DNA from: Anniella stebbinsi
Lineage: Eukaryota > Chordata > Lepidosauria > Squamata > Anniellidae
Assembly (NCBI GenBank): GCA_029215795.1
Contig: JARDYH010000007.1
Span: 75,341,763-75,405,762 of the forward strand
Direction: 5' to 3'
DNA: 64,000 bases
Shown here: positions 13,116-23,886 of the stretch, in pieces
Position numbering within the stretch: position 1 is the stretch's first letter
Layout: the number at the start of each line of letters is the position of its first letter
Position numbers and translations under genes: made by a program
The notes under the pieces: model-generated
Seen by the model: only the letters and a program-made list of their open reading frames with translations
What the model was told of the DNA's origin: nothing
Database searches by the model: none

Positions 13116-16093
13116 GGCAGCCCCAGCGGTGCAGTGTAGCCAGGGCTCACATCCCCTTCAGAATTCCCTGTTCTTTCTTAACTGAGCTCCATTCCTCAAA
13201 ATAGCTGGGGAGAAATGAGTTTCCCCCAGTAACAATATATTGTTCCCTGTTGTAATACAGAGTATTTTGGGGTGGCTTGGTCTTGAAAGGGCAGTTAAGA
13301 CCCATTAGCTTTACAAAAGACCTGTTCTGGATGGAGATAAGACTGCTAGAACTAGTTTGTTGATACAGATCAACACAGCTGCCAGCATTTTGGGGCGCTC
13401 CTTGAAGCTGTGGCTATGGGGACTGTCATGATGAACACCTGCACTGCAAAATGTATCACTACACCACTGGCTGGCCCCACCCCCATGTGGCTCCGGCCCC
13501 ATGTACTTGCTGGCTTTGGCTTCTCCCTTTGCCAGTATGTGGCCCTTGACAGAATGCCACCAAGGAAATCAAACTGACAATGTCTCCCCAATCTTGGGCT
13601 TAGTGGTCATCACCTCTGCCCTGGTTTAAACCCCCTGAGGTGCTGTGAATCCCAGATCCATTCCAAAAACCTTTCATCGGCCAAAGGTACTTGAATTTTG
13701 GGCCCGGATTCCAACTGGTATGGAAACTCTCCTCCCATTCCTGGTTTTCAAGAAAAGATTTGACCTGAATCCACCAAGGACATTTGACATTTGTGATCGC
13801 TCTTTGTTTGGCCTTTTGGCGATTATGCAAGTCCCTCTTGGTTGTGTCCCCCTACAGATGCCCCTTGGAAACCCGTGGTAAACACGTCAGTGGTGGTGGT
13901 GGAGGGAGAGCCTGTGACCATCCTTTGCAGCTCGCAGAGCAACCCTGAGCCCACAATAACCATATTGAAAGACCAGAAGGCAGTGGCCATGGGAGTCTAC
14001 CAGAACCAGGTGGCACTGGAGTTTGAATCCGTGTCCCACGAGGATGATGGGGAGTACTGGTGCACAGCGGAGAATCAGTTCGGCCAGAGCAGCACCGCCT
14101 TCAACCTCACCGTTGAATGTGAGTGCTGTGCATTGGAAAATCTTTTTGGTGCCAGGAGTTTGGGGTGGGGGGTGTCAAGGGAGGGCTTCCAAACAAGACT
14201 TTTATCGTGCCTCCTTCATGGAATTTGGCAGAGGGGTCTTCAATTTGTAGCTCTCCCGTGTTTTCACACTGCTTCTCCCGTCTGTTTTCTTAGCACAAAA
14301 AAAAAATCATAACAGCTGCACAACGTCTTTGGATTGTTAGTGCTAAGAGCCCTCTGTCTGGAAGCCCCCATGCATGAGAAGCAATAATAAAGGGAAAACT
14401 GTGTACCTCTGAGCACATCTAAAAGGCCACCAGTGCCGATGAAGCACAAACATGGTTGTGGAGCTACACATCTCCCTCACTTACCCTCCTATCCCTGATG
14501 TCCACCTATCTTTGGGGCACCATTGACCTCCGGGTTGCAGGGACCTTGTTGCAGATCTTTCTGTCTTTCGCTCTTCCTTCTGCAGTTGCTCCCCTAATTC
14601 TTCTGGATTCCAAGTGCACAGCTGCTCGGGACACAGTAAAGTGCATTTGTGCAGCCAAATCCAACCCAGAGGCTGTGATCACCTTTGAGCTTCCCACACG
14701 TAATGTGACGGTGAATGAGACCGACCGGGAGTTTGTGTACTCTCAGAAAACCGGATACATTGTCACCAGTATCTTGACCGTCCAGAGGGAGGTGGACTCT
14801 CAGCTCTACATCGTCTGCTCAGCCCGGAACCTCTACGGCACCAGGAATCAGCAGCTACAGTTCCACCACTCCAGTGAGAGTCCCTGTGGGCCACTGTCCC
14901 ACCTGATCCCTGCTGTGCTGTTCCTCAGCAAGATGGGCCCACAGACTCCCATTGGCCCTGTCCAGGGCAGGCGCCAGAATTTGGCCTTGTCAGCCATCTG
15001 CGAAGGCGCGCACAAAAGCATTGGGACCGCTGCTGAGCCACCACCATTTTCCTGACCTCGTAGGGCAGCTGGCGTTGTTCTTTCTGAGCCAGCTATGAGA
15101 GGATGGGGGCAGGTGGTGGATCTCTGACTTCCCCTTCCGAGGTCAGAGTGCTGTCGCTGACCTTGGAAGGGGGTCTCTGAAAAGCCTATGGTCTCTCGGA
15201 CCCTCACCCTGGGTTCATAGGATTGCTCCCTTATCCTTTCAAAGCACTCGGCACTTCCTAGTTGTCTTAATCTGGAGGTCTGATCTATTCAGGACCCAGT
15301 CAAAGTAGATTCTTTAGATTACCAAGGCAGGATCTACACTACTGCTTTATAATGGTTTATTAGTATTAGTATGGTTTTGACAACTGTTCGGGCAGATACC
15401 GTTACATATACCGTTTTCAAAGTGTTATATCCTGCTAGGTGTAGATCTGGCCCAAGATGAAACTAGACCACTTGTGAAAGGAATGACAGTTTATTGTGGA
15501 GAAAATGGATGCAGAATAAAAATACAAAGAAAGAAAGTTCACACATCTCTTCAGCCCACGGAGCTGGCAACTCCCAATGAACTGACATTTGCTGGGGCTC
15601 TAATCAACAGCAAAACAGAGATCTTTCCTAGAACCCAACATTCTCCAGTTCGGCATGCCCATTCTCAGTTAGGCCTCAGCTTTATGTTTTATACCCTTTT
15701 CTGATAGTATGTGCATTGCAGGCAGGTAATGGGTTATCTATTCTATGGCTAACAAATCCCAACAGATCCTTAGCACAATAGAAAATAAAAGCAAATGGAG
15801 GAAATTAGGCAGCTGCTTAACATGCGGATTACGCCCTAATCAGTGTCAGACAGCTAACAATCATTAGCATGTGTACTGGTGCCTGCTTGCTTGATACCCA
15901 ACAGAGTTGCCCAATATTATTATTATTATATTTATTTATTTATATCCCGCCTTTTCCCCAGGGCTGGAACACAAGGCGGTTTACAGGATTAAAACATGTA
16001 TAATTAAAACGTATAAATATAAGTTCACAAAATTTAAAATAGAATTAAATTTACAGTGAAATTAAAAAACAGTAACAAAATTAAAAACAGTAA

Positions 16094-16131
<38 letters not shown>

Positions 16132-19100
16132 CATACATTAACACAGGTCCAGAGTATTTCCAACAGCCTGCTGGAATAAAAAAGATTTTGCTTGCCTCCG
16201 GAAGTGTAGCACAGAGGGAGCCAGCCTGGCCTCCCTAGGAAGGGAGTTCCAGAGCCTTGGAGCAGCCACGGAGAAGGCCCTCTCCCCCGCGTACCCATCA
16301 GGTGTGCCTAGGATGTTGGTGGGACTGAGGGAAGGGCCTCCCCAGAAGATCTCAGAACACAGGCAGGCTCATATGGGAGAATACGGTCTTTCGGATAATC
16401 TGGACCCAAGCTGTATAGGGCGTTATAGGTAATAACCAGCACTATATCGGTGGGCTAGTCTAAGAAACAAGAAAACTGGCCCTTAATCAGTCTTTATACA
16501 TTTAATCAACAATGTATAAGACAACTGTGCAAGTTCTACACCAGACCTGACTCCTCACCATTTCTTCTGGAGTCAAATGCACTACTCTACCCTAGTGGTT
16601 TGAAGGGACAGATCCACACAGATACTGTGTGTGTTCCCCAGATGCTGTGTGTGTTCCTCTGTCCAACCTACCACTATCCTGGCTTTTATTACCTTCCCTC
16701 TACCAAGGTCCGGGAGTGCCTCATTGCCAATCCTGTGTGTATGTGTATCTTTTTTCTTTTCCAGACAGTCTGATGTGGGCAAAAGTGGGGCCTGTAGGAG
16801 CAGTGGTTGCCTTCGCCATCCTCATAGCTGTGGTGTGTTACGTCAGCCAGACCAGGAAAAAGTAAGTTGGGGGTTGGGGTCATGCCCTGCTCCCTTCATT
16901 GCCCCCATTTCTTGCTGTAAGAAATCCAGGCCCAAATTCAAGGGCAACGTTCTCTGGAAATTAGGGTGACCACTTATGATTAGCCATAAAAGAAGAAATG
17001 CATCACCAAAATAAGAGGGTGCCACTTTGCATAACGTTTGCACGTACTAATTTATATGCAAATATAGACATAATTTACACAGAAATACAGGATATCTCAC
17101 CATAGTGCGGAAGACTGTGACCTGTGTGCCTTATTCAGTTTGCTGTCCAGGTGCTGTGGATGGGTATCTTTAAGGCCCAGCTCGTTCTTCAGATGGCTCT
17201 TGATCTTGAAACCAGACTTAGACTGGACAACCCTTCAAAGAGAGGACACTTTCAGAGTAGAAGACAGCCCTCTGGCAGCCCTTCAAATAGTAGACTGCCC
17301 TCTGCAAAAGAAGGCACAAGTCCACCTTTATGGAAATACTTTCTGTCATGGCCTCTTGATCCAGAGCTAGGCCCGTGTTTCCATCAGCCTCAGGACTCAG
17401 AGGGGAGAGGACTGATTCACTTTGTTCCTTTCTCCTCTTCATCATCTCTGTACGTGTGCTTGAACCTCTTGAATTCACCAAGGAGCCATAGAGGAGTCCT
17501 CTTTGATCTTAGCTGCAAGCCATGGTTTGCATTCATCATGGTTTATCACACAAACCAAGGTTTTAGCTTCTAAATATAGATACAAATGGCTTAGGGATGT
17601 TTTTTCTGCTCAGCACTCCAGTCTTGAAGCCTCCAGAGGTCAGACAAGAGCTGTCATTATGGTCTGTCAATTCAGATATCACCTCCAACCATAATTAATA
17701 CAAGCTGTGATTTGCAAACCTACTTCAAAGCCTGGTTTCTGATCCTGATTTGTCAGGTGATCATCAATCAGAGCTTGTCAATTCAGACAGCATAGTGAAA
17801 CCATGGTCCCATAACCATGGTGTATTGTGATAGCTAAACTGTCCCAAAATGATGAATACACACATGTAAATGGACCATAAATTGGATGCCACCAGCTTCA
17901 TTTCCAAAGCAGCCAAGGAGATGGTGATCTAAGACTCACTTCACTTTCTGAATAAACAGATAAGCAAACAAACAAATGAGTGTTTTATTATAGTGGAATT
18001 TTAGAGCTCAGTCCACAAAACAATTGAATGGAAGTAATTGGATTTAAAATTGTTTCAGCCCCCATTGCAATCACTACAATTACTCAGTTCCATTGCAATT
18101 TAAAAAGCATCAACAAACCTAACGTTCAATTACTAATCCATCGCCAACAGGGGATGAGATTATTCAAGATATTTGCAAACAGAAAATAATTACGGATTTG
18201 TAAATACTAGCAAGATGTGACCATTCATCCTTGTTGGAGATGATTGCTAAAAAGATGTCAGGTCATGAATACGAATGAATTACCAAGATTTGTTGTCATG
18301 TGATCGGTCAGTTCAATAAAGATTTGTTTTCTCATTACTAAATCAAACATGAATGCAAAATGAGAAACTAATTATGCTACATGAACAAGCCTCAAGGGCT
18401 TCAGGATGATTGTGTTAAACATATAGCCTGGTATACTTGGAGATGTTGTTTGGAAACAAGGGACAGAATTCCCCATTTTGAGTCTTTGACCTTTTTCTTT
18501 TCATTCCTAGGAAAAACATGAATGAAAGTTCTAGCTTCATGCAAACAGAAAACCCTCCTGTCGTCTTCAGCGGAGACTACAGGGTTCCAGGCAATCTGGA
18601 GAAATCAGAGGTACTGATGAAATAGAGAATGGGATAGGCAGAAGTAATGGCCAGTTCTAGGTTTTGGAGGCCCTTAGGCAAGATATTTGCAGGGTACCCA
18701 CATCCCTGAGTATGGCCTTCTCCTCCATCTCATTACTGTTGCTGGAGCCCATTCACTTGCTTCTCCTGTTGGGCTCTCACTGTTTACTAAGAGCTTTTCT
18801 ACATGAGGCTTTTAATCCACTGTATCTACTTTCAGTTTTATCACAGAACTGAGGTCTGAGCCATACATAAAGAGCGCTTCATTTCCTGCTTTTCCACTAC
18901 ATAAGCTCTAGTTCAAAATATGGCAGCCAGGTTGGTCACCGGTACACCTAGGGGTGACCACATAACACCAATCTTAAAATCGCTCCACTGGCTGCCAATT
19001 AGTTTCCGGGCGAAGTATAAAGTGTTGGTTATTACCTTTAAAGCCCTACATGGTTTGGGTCCAGGTTACCTGTGGGATCGCCTTCTCCCGTATAATCCGC

Positions 19101-21612
19101 CCCGCACACTCAGGTCCTCTGGGAAGAATTTACTCCAGTCAGCCAGAACTAGGCTGGCAAGTGTTACCCAGAGGACCTTCTCTTCTGCTGCTCTCAGACT
19201 GTGGAATGGCCTGCCGGAGGAGATTCGACAAATTAGCAGTCTACTTGAATTTAAGAGAGCCGTGAAGCCTGCTCTCTTCGGGCAGGCCTACCCAGTTGAA
19301 TTTTAAGATGTTTTTAATAATGTATTTGTTTTTATCAGTTTTAATGGTTTATCTATTTTATGATTTTTATATTTATATTTATTGTTGTTCCCCACCTCGA
19401 TCTGGATGGAGAGGCGGGTTAGAAATAAAATAAAATAAAATAAATAAATAAATAATAGGTGGCACTGTGGTACAGTGGAATAGTGCAATCACACCAGAGG
19501 AAATAGCATTTTCATTCGCTTTTTTAAAATTTATGAGTCCTACCTTCTTTTGTATCTGGTCATACTAAACAGGGCTTCTTCAGCTTTAACTGTTGTGATG
19601 AAGAGGGAATTTCACCAGGTGCTGCTTGCATACAAATGACACCTGCTGAAATTCCCTTTTCAATCCAACTGTTAAAGATACAGAAGCCCTGTCCTCCTTT
19701 TCATATGGTCACCTTACCTTATACTGAGTCAGACCATTGGTCCAGCTAGCCCAGTACTGTCGACACTACCTGGCAGTGGCTCTCCAGGGTTTCAAGCGAG
19801 ATTCCTTTCCTCACCCTACCTGGAGAAGCCAGGGATTGAACCTGAGACCTTCTGCATGGCATGTGCTTTATCACACTGAGCTATGGCCCCTCCCACTGCC
19901 CTCATTGTCAAGCGCTGGCCACACTACATGGCAGAGAGAAAGGATGCTGCTGTTTGGGAGGGTTCTTTCCATAAAGCTCCTCCAGCAGAGCCTCCAACAA
20001 TTCCTTCCTGGAAGTAAGAGCAGGACCGCAGTGTCTGCCCAAGACACATTGGTGTCTAAGGAGAAAACCCTGGATGGAACTTTCTTGGATTGAGCCCACC
20101 ACAACGCAGAATTATCTGTCTTCCACTCTTAGTGGTACACCAAACCCACCATCTCATCTTGCCCCATTTCAGTGCTGGGGTTCTGGCTAAGACCAGCAAG
20201 GGTATCCTTCCCCACTCAAGTCACTAGTGACTGCTCTTCCTTTTCTAATAGTCTAAGGAGATCTGCTCCCTGGAGAGCCACTGACCCGGGCAGGTAAGTA
20301 TGGACTTCCCTGTCCATGTGTAACATTGTCTTCCCTTTTTTGCTGTTTACGGTGTCTCTGCCTTAGAAACCAGAATTCTCCCATTTCATGCTGTCTTTTC
20401 CGGTATGCTAAGAAATCCATGGCAGCTTTTTCCAGGTTTTGTTTCCATTAGTGTCTCTGTAACTGACGTGAATAGGCAGACATCACAAAGGCAAGAAGCA
20501 AGTGCACAAGATGGCCAGCCTGATCTCAGAAGCAAATGAAGCATCCTTGAATTTCAGAAAGTCTTCCTGCCATGCATGCCCTCTCTAGACTCAGACAGAA
20601 CTAATTTGAGTCATCTCCCTGGCAGAAGTTTTGTGGCTTCCAATCCAGATGCCAAGTGCCCATTGGAGGATCCATAGTCTAATTTCAGTGATCAAGCCAT
20701 GCCTAGCCTAAAGGGAGGCTTTTAGGGACAGCATGATGGCTCACAATGGGAACCATAACCAACAGCCCATACCTATTCAGAGAGCAGCTGGCTAACTCAG
20801 AATGGATCCTGATGGAGGCGTCCCACATTCTGTACACATTCTCAGTGTAGCATTCAAAGAGGGCAGTGCAAAACCATCTTGGTGAAAAGCAAGTGCCTTT
20901 TCCCCTAGGACCACCCTTGTCATGGGCTAATTCAGTGCTCTAATCTGAGTTTGAAATCCGTGTTCACATGTCACACTAAGCCATGGTGGGTGGCTAGCCA
21001 TGAGGGGGGTTTTGTCTTGCATGGTTAGCACACCCACCACATGATCAGGCAGACAACCCACCATCGGGTCAAAGGGGTAAAACACAACCAGTGCAAGAAG
21101 CCACCGACTCAATATTTCAATTGAAACAAATCAATTAGTTTCTTGATAAACACTGGCTGAATTCGGACGACACAATAAGCAACTGGGGAGGGGGAAACAA
21201 TCGTCCGTTGTATTGACTATCGTGTCGTCTGAATGCTGCCATAGTCAGCTCAGCGCTGATCCTAATCCACACCACAGTTGATTATTTATTACTATGTTGT
21301 GTGGGGAGTACCCCCTAGTTGAACAACTGTAAAGTTGATTATTACCCCACCATTGACTATCGTGTCATCCGAATTGAGCCAATGTCTGAAAATAGTATGA
21401 TCTTCACATATTTGCATTATCGTTAACCACTGAAAATTTGAAGTTAGGTTTGATCACTGAGTTAACATGATGAATAGCAAACCAGCTGTGGAGACTGATG
21501 GAGAACCAAGGCAGACTGGAATGCACATCTGGACATCCACAGGACAGTGGTGTTGATCCCTTGCTCCCACTGGCAGAAATGAGGAGTAAAACGATGGGAG
21601 ACCTTCCTCTCC

Positions 21613-21654
<42 letters not shown>

Positions 21655-23481
21655 AATAATCAGTCATACTTAAAACATGCTCAATTGTCAGGAAATTCCT
21701 AAATCTGTAAAAGACAGCATGACTTGGCAAAGCCCATCATGTCTGTCTAGAAAAACCGCCACGAGCGAGAAAGAGAGATAATAATGATAATATCTAATAT
21801 TTACATAGTCATCTCATGTCAGTCATTGTGGTTCTTGATCATTGTTATGATAGCCCTACAAGGTAGACAGTATTGTTGAGGGGTGGGGATAATTGAGGCA
21901 TAAATATTGGCTTGCCTAAGGTCCCTTTAGATCAGACTAGAAGGGACTGGTATCCGCTCTGACTAAGGGAGTTTTCAATGCATGATACTTAAACTGTTAT
22001 TTCAGTTTTGTTTTCTGATGTTTCCCACATCCATATAATCTGAGGGCAATACCTACATTGGCTTAACGTGTGCCTTCAATTTGAAAATGGATCTCATCCA
22101 CAGTCTGTCCTGCATTAACAAACTTTATGTTTGCAGACAAATTTCATGTGTGAAACTGTCCTAGACTGTTTGTCTCAAAGCATTGGGTCTATGCAACAGC
22201 TTGTCCGATTGTGTCAAGGGCTTGTGGGGGTCCCTGTCTGTGAGTGCCCTCCCAGCCACTGTTACGGCATTTCCTCTGCATCTTTGTTGCGTAAAAATGC
22301 AAGACTCTGCATCCTTTAGCGTAATTTGTTTTTAATACCAGGGCTCAATCCCCTAACATGTGATGTAAGGTTCGAAGTGCCTCTGAGCACATCTAGAGAG
22401 CCTCCAGACATCCAAATCATATGGCAGTATTTCCGCACAGATTTGATCTGCAACATCTCCTTCTCCAGAAATTAAAGCCTGTGTAATTTCAAATGATATT
22501 CGGGGAGAAGTGTTGACCGAACCCCTTCCTAGGAAGGAATACAGGAGACTGCCTTAGATAAAATCAAACTATTGGCCCATCTAATTGACTATTATCTAAC
22601 CAGAGTGGTGGAACATTTGGCCCTTCACATGTTGGGAGACTGCAACTGCCACAGCACAAAATTCTTAAACTATAGAATTAGCTATCACAAGATATTGTGA
22701 TGGCCAACAATTCGGGTGGCTTTAAAAGGGAGTTGGACAAAAACCTGGAGAAGAAGGCTACCAATGGCTACTAGTCCTGAAGGCTATAGGCTACCTCGAG
22801 TATGAGAGGCAGTATGCCTATCTACACCAGTTGCTTGGGGGCATGGGCAGGAGGGTGCTGACGCACTCATGTTCCACTGGTGGGATTGTGGTGGGCAGCT
22901 AGTTGGCCACTGTATGCATATCTTGCTAGACTAGATGGACCCTTGGTCTGATCCAGCATGGCTCTTCTTATGTTCTTATTATACCTTGCTGTTGGCTATG
23001 CTGGCTAGGGCTCGTAGGAGTTGCAGTCCAATAACATTTGGAGAGCCATAACACGTTCCCCACACCTGGTCTGTACTGACTGGCTCTCTAGTAGTGGTGC
23101 AGTTAAGCAGTTTTAAACTCTGGACTTTAGGATCTTATGGGAACTCCCTTCTTTAGTTGGTATTGTGTGTCCCGGATATAGCCCAAGGCTCTGAAGTCAT
23201 ACACCCCTGCCCTACAGGCTAACTACATCTGATTTTATAACCCAGAGAGTGAATCCCCAGAAACTTGAGTCCCACCAGCTAAAGGCCTAACCTGGGCCTA
23301 TGTTCATCTGGTCTTCTCTCTCCTGCTTCTGCAGTACGGGCGCTGCGACAAACGGCTCTTGAACAAGTGTGAGGACCTGGGCATTGACTACGCCAACATA
23401 GACTTCACCAAACTGTCCACCAAGGACAGCTACACCCTGACGGAGGAACTGGCTGAATACGCCGAAATCCGAGTCAAGTGA
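5488..23481 (+). CDS. MAG: Myelin-associated glycoprotein (Siglec-4), long isoform, nine coding exons
   Basis: MAG is a sialic-acid-binding adhesion protein of myelinating glia that contacts axonal gangliosides and inhibits neurite growth. Coding exons are 5488-5536, 7466-7834, 10317-10613, 11569-11826, 13858-14118, 14586-14873, 16765-16861, 18511-18610 and 23335-23481. They sum to 1866 nt, 621 residues plus TGA; human L-MAG is 626. The order is signal peptide (1 to about 20), V-set domain (about 23-140), four C2-type Ig domains (one per exon, about 140-508), a transmembrane helix (about 515-533) and a cytoplasmic tail ending AEYAEIRVK. The sialic-acid arginine is Arg119 in YYFRGDLGG (codon at 7771-7773). 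Ig exons are all phase 1-1. The start is the only ATG in the first coding exon that leads into a signal peptide. Identity rests on near-identical blocks to mammalian MAG such as WYFNSPYPKNYPPVV, MWAKVGPVGAVVAFAILIA and KDSYTLTEELAEYAEIRVK. Upstream non-coding exons were not located. Confidence 0.96.
6376..6588. mobile_element. MITE with long terminal inverted repeats in MAG intron 1
   Basis: It starts CCAGTGGAGGCTGGTGGCTC and ends with the near complement GAGCCAACAGCCTCCACTGG. Both arms carry ACTCTAAAGGAGA or its complement. Partial copies are at 11210-11315 and 31367-31466. Confidence 0.72.
7466..7834 (+). CDS. MAG: MAG exon encoding the sialic-acid-binding V-set domain
   Basis: This exon encodes residues 17-140. 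It holds the siglec cysteines at 38, 43 and 101 (which in the family form intra- and inter-domain disulfides), the N-glycosylation sequon NCT at 100, and the essential arginine at 119. It is bounded by CAAAG/ and /GTGAGT and has symmetric phase 1 ends. Confidence 0.95.
8225..8737 (+). mobile_element. CR1-like LINE 3' end in MAG intron 2
   Basis: It carries decayed coding sequence (SFERGLDKFLPEKISMA) and the 3' region CTGGACTAGATGGACCC ... ATGTTCTTAGG. The same family is at 22650-22976 (+), 40988-41400 (-), 48150-48595 (+) and 56156-56430 (-). Confidence 0.65.
8775..9075 (+). mobile_element. hAT-like non-autonomous DNA transposon fragment
   Basis: It matches a family repeated here: GGGCCAAATTCC, CTCTTACTGCCAGTAA, GGCATTTC, GGCCAGATTTTGCCC, AGGTTCAACACCCCTG. 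Other copies: 2551-2830 (-), 24421-24715 (+), 34370-34650 (+), 42885-43745 (-, split), 55280-55460 (-), 63370-63675 (-). Confidence 0.6.
10317..10613 (+). CDS. MAG: MAG exon encoding Ig domain 2
   Basis: Bounded by CCACAG/ and /GTGAGT, phase 1-1. It encodes the second Ig domain, including CVVPDNCP, which corresponds to mammalian CMVPDNCP and carries the cysteine partner of the inter-domain disulfide typical of siglecs. Confidence 0.93.
10693..10870 (+). mobile_element. Second tRNA-derived SINE family, in MAG intron 3
   Basis: GTAGCACAGCGGTAGAGGAC (A-box region) and GGTTCAATCCC (B box), followed by a body ending CTGGAATCCTGCAG. Other copies: 46724-46905 (+), 1345-1470 (-), 19719-19895 (-), 39878-40040 (-), 48870-49046 (-). 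Confidence 0.65.
11569..11826 (+). CDS. MAG: MAG exon encoding Ig domain 3
   Basis: Bounded by CCACAG/ and /GTGAGT, phase 1-1. It encodes a C2-set domain starting YPPRILQVNSSVEVI and carrying the DGIYTCVAEN pattern around the second cysteine. Confidence 0.94.
12597..13115 (+). repeat. GA-rich minisatellite in MAG intron 4
   Basis: About 500 bp of imperfect units of roughly 28-32 bp built from GTGTCAGAAAGAGA and GAGAGAGAAGGG, ending in pure (GA)n at about 13060-13112. All three frames read as Arg/Glu/Lys/Gly low-complexity peptides, so the long ORFs here are not genes. Confidence 0.9.
13858..14118 (+). CDS. MAG: MAG exon encoding Ig domain 4
   Basis: Bounded by CTACAG/ and /GTGAGT, phase 1-1. 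It encodes YAPWKPVVNTS through DDGEYWCTAENQFGQS, very close to mammalian MAG domain 4. Confidence 0.95.
14586..14873 (+). CDS. MAG: MAG exon encoding Ig domain 5
   Basis: Bounded by CTGCAG/ and /GTGAGA, phase 1-1. It encodes FAPLILLDSKCTAARDTV, then FELPTRNVTVNE and CSARNLYGT, the membrane-proximal domain that helps MAG dimerise. Confidence 0.94.
15283..16560 (-). mobile_element. Putative solo LTR copy 1, interrupted by two other elements
   Basis: It aligns by eye with 30128-30985 and 37465-37785 (blocks CAAAGTAGATTCTTTRGATTA, CTTGTGAAAGGAATGACA, ATGCTGGGGC, GGAAATTAGGCAGCTGC). A MITE occupies 15327-15456 and a LINE-like piece 15908-16446. On the minus strand an AATAAA precedes the T-rich region, suggesting an LTR; no coding region or clear target duplication is seen. 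Confidence 0.5.
15908..16446 (-). mobile_element. LINE-like 3' end inserted in the putative LTR
   Basis: Reverse-strand retroelement tail: TATTTATTTATTTATATCCCG at one end, an (AT)n tract at 16098-16127, and a GC-rich part containing AGGAAGGGAGTTCCAGAGCC. The LTR-like sequence resumes just beyond it. Confidence 0.5.
16765..16861 (+). CDS. MAG: MAG transmembrane exon
   Basis: Bounded by TTCCAG/ and /GTAAGT, starting in phase 1 and ending in phase 2. It encodes the juxtamembrane MWAK, the hydrophobic stretch AVVAFAILIAVVCYV and the stop-transfer run TRKK. Confidence 0.95.
18511..18610 (+). CDS. MAG: MAG cytoplasmic exon shared by both isoforms
   Basis: Bounded by CCTAG/ and /GTACTG, ending in phase 0. 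It encodes KKNMNESSSFMQTENPPVVF and a following segment that ends NLEKSE. This is the common cytoplasmic stem before the isoforms split. Confidence 0.9.
18915..19456 (+). mobile_element. L2-like LINE 3' end with intact C-terminal reverse-transcriptase peptide
   Basis: A 128-residue open frame at 18920-19306 contains [47 protein letters not shown] and LLEFKRAVKPALF, the typical C-terminal segment of L2/CR1-clade reverse transcriptases. It is followed by an ATAAAATAAA tail. It lies in the intron before the S-MAG exon. Related minus-strand pieces: 36484-36800 and 59810-59990. Confidence 0.75.
20252..20293 (+). CDS. MAG: MAG alternative cassette exon giving the short isoform (S-MAG)
   Basis: A 42-nt exon flanked by a TTTTCTAATAG acceptor and a GTAAGT donor. 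In phase 0 after the preceding exon it reads SKEICSLESH followed by TGA, then three more codons. Mammalian S-MAG arises from inclusion of a similarly small exon whose tail, as I recall it, is KEVSTLESH. Inclusion here gives a 583-residue protein lacking the YAEI tail; skipping gives L-MAG. Length and stop position fit the known isoform, but splicing itself is inferred. Confidence 0.88.
21153..21380. mobile_element. MITE with GGCTGAATTCGGACGACAC ends, copy 1
   Basis: TIRs are GGCTGAATTCGGACGACAC and GTGTCATCCGAATTGAGCC. The interior ACTCAGCGCTGATCCT and CACAGTTGATTATTTATT is shared with copies at 30605-30833 and 46243-46466. Confidence 0.8.
21612..21790 (+). mobile_element. (CAA)n microsatellite joined to an R4/Dong-like LINE 3' end
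   Basis: A (CAA)n tract runs to about 21652. Then come CATGCTCAATTGTCAGGAAA, GACAGCATGACTTGGCAAAG and CCGCCACGAGCGAGA, ending in AGATAATAATGATAA. The same 3' end occurs at 35400-35515 and 60025-60138. Confidence 0.6.
22650..22976 (+). mobile_element. CR1-like LINE 3' end in the last MAG intron
   Basis: It holds GGGAGTTGGACAAAAACCTGG (decayed [13 protein letters not shown] coding), CTAGATGGACCCTTGGTCTG and the end CTTCTTATGTTCTTA, as in the copy at 8225. Confidence 0.65.
23335..23481 (+). CDS. MAG: MAG terminal exon, long-isoform tail
   Basis: The acceptor CTTCTGCAG/ is followed by 48 residues and TGA at 23479-23481. The end KDSYTLTEELAEYAEIRVK matches mammalian L-MAG; Tyr615 in AEYAEI corresponds to the tyrosine linked to Fyn signalling. 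The middle, GRCDKRLLNKCEDLGIDYANIDF, differs from mammals. Confidence 0.95.
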   Translation, partial: YGRCDKRLLNKCEDLGIDYANIDFTKLSTKDSYTLTEELAEYAEIRVK

Positions 23482-23880
23482 GGCCTTCCCTCCCTCTCGC
23501 CAACCACGGCATCTCCCACAGACCTCCACCCATTGGAACTATCGTAGTCTAATGAAACCCCTGGCCATGCCTGTTGGCCTGGCTACCCAGTCAGCCCCTC
23601 TGACAGGACCCAGTCCCACCAACTGGCTTGGATGTCCTGTGTGTAATTTCCCCTCCCTTGGAGTGCATACCGAAGATCACCCGAATGCAGAATAGTTTGT
23701 CCAACTTTTCACAACCTTCTTTGGGCCACCCAATCAGAATGATAAAAGGGTAGCTGCGTTCCACCTTGGCAATGGCACATTGGTGATGTGCGGTGTGTCA
23801 GTCCCAATCCATGCTACGGATGTGCGCAGCTGGGAAGGGATTCTACATGATGATCACAACGATGAGATTAACCAATCCGG

Positions 23881-23886
23881 AATAAA
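23881..23886 (+). terminator. Candidate MAG poly(A) signal AATAAA
   Basis: First canonical AATAAA after the MAG stop, 400 nt downstream, giving a plausible 3'UTR length. Further AATAAA motifs lie at 25001 and 25439, so the true end is uncertain. Confidence 0.45.

Noticed and set aside
12532..13204. Several long overlapping ORFs rich in Arg, Glu and Lys
   Set aside because: They come from a purine-only tandem repeat inside MAG intron 4; open frames are expected because no stop codon fits the dominant units.
18920..19306. 128-residue ORF as a possible host gene
   Set aside because: The peptide is the C-terminal part of an L2-like reverse transcriptase and is annotated as a LINE fragment.
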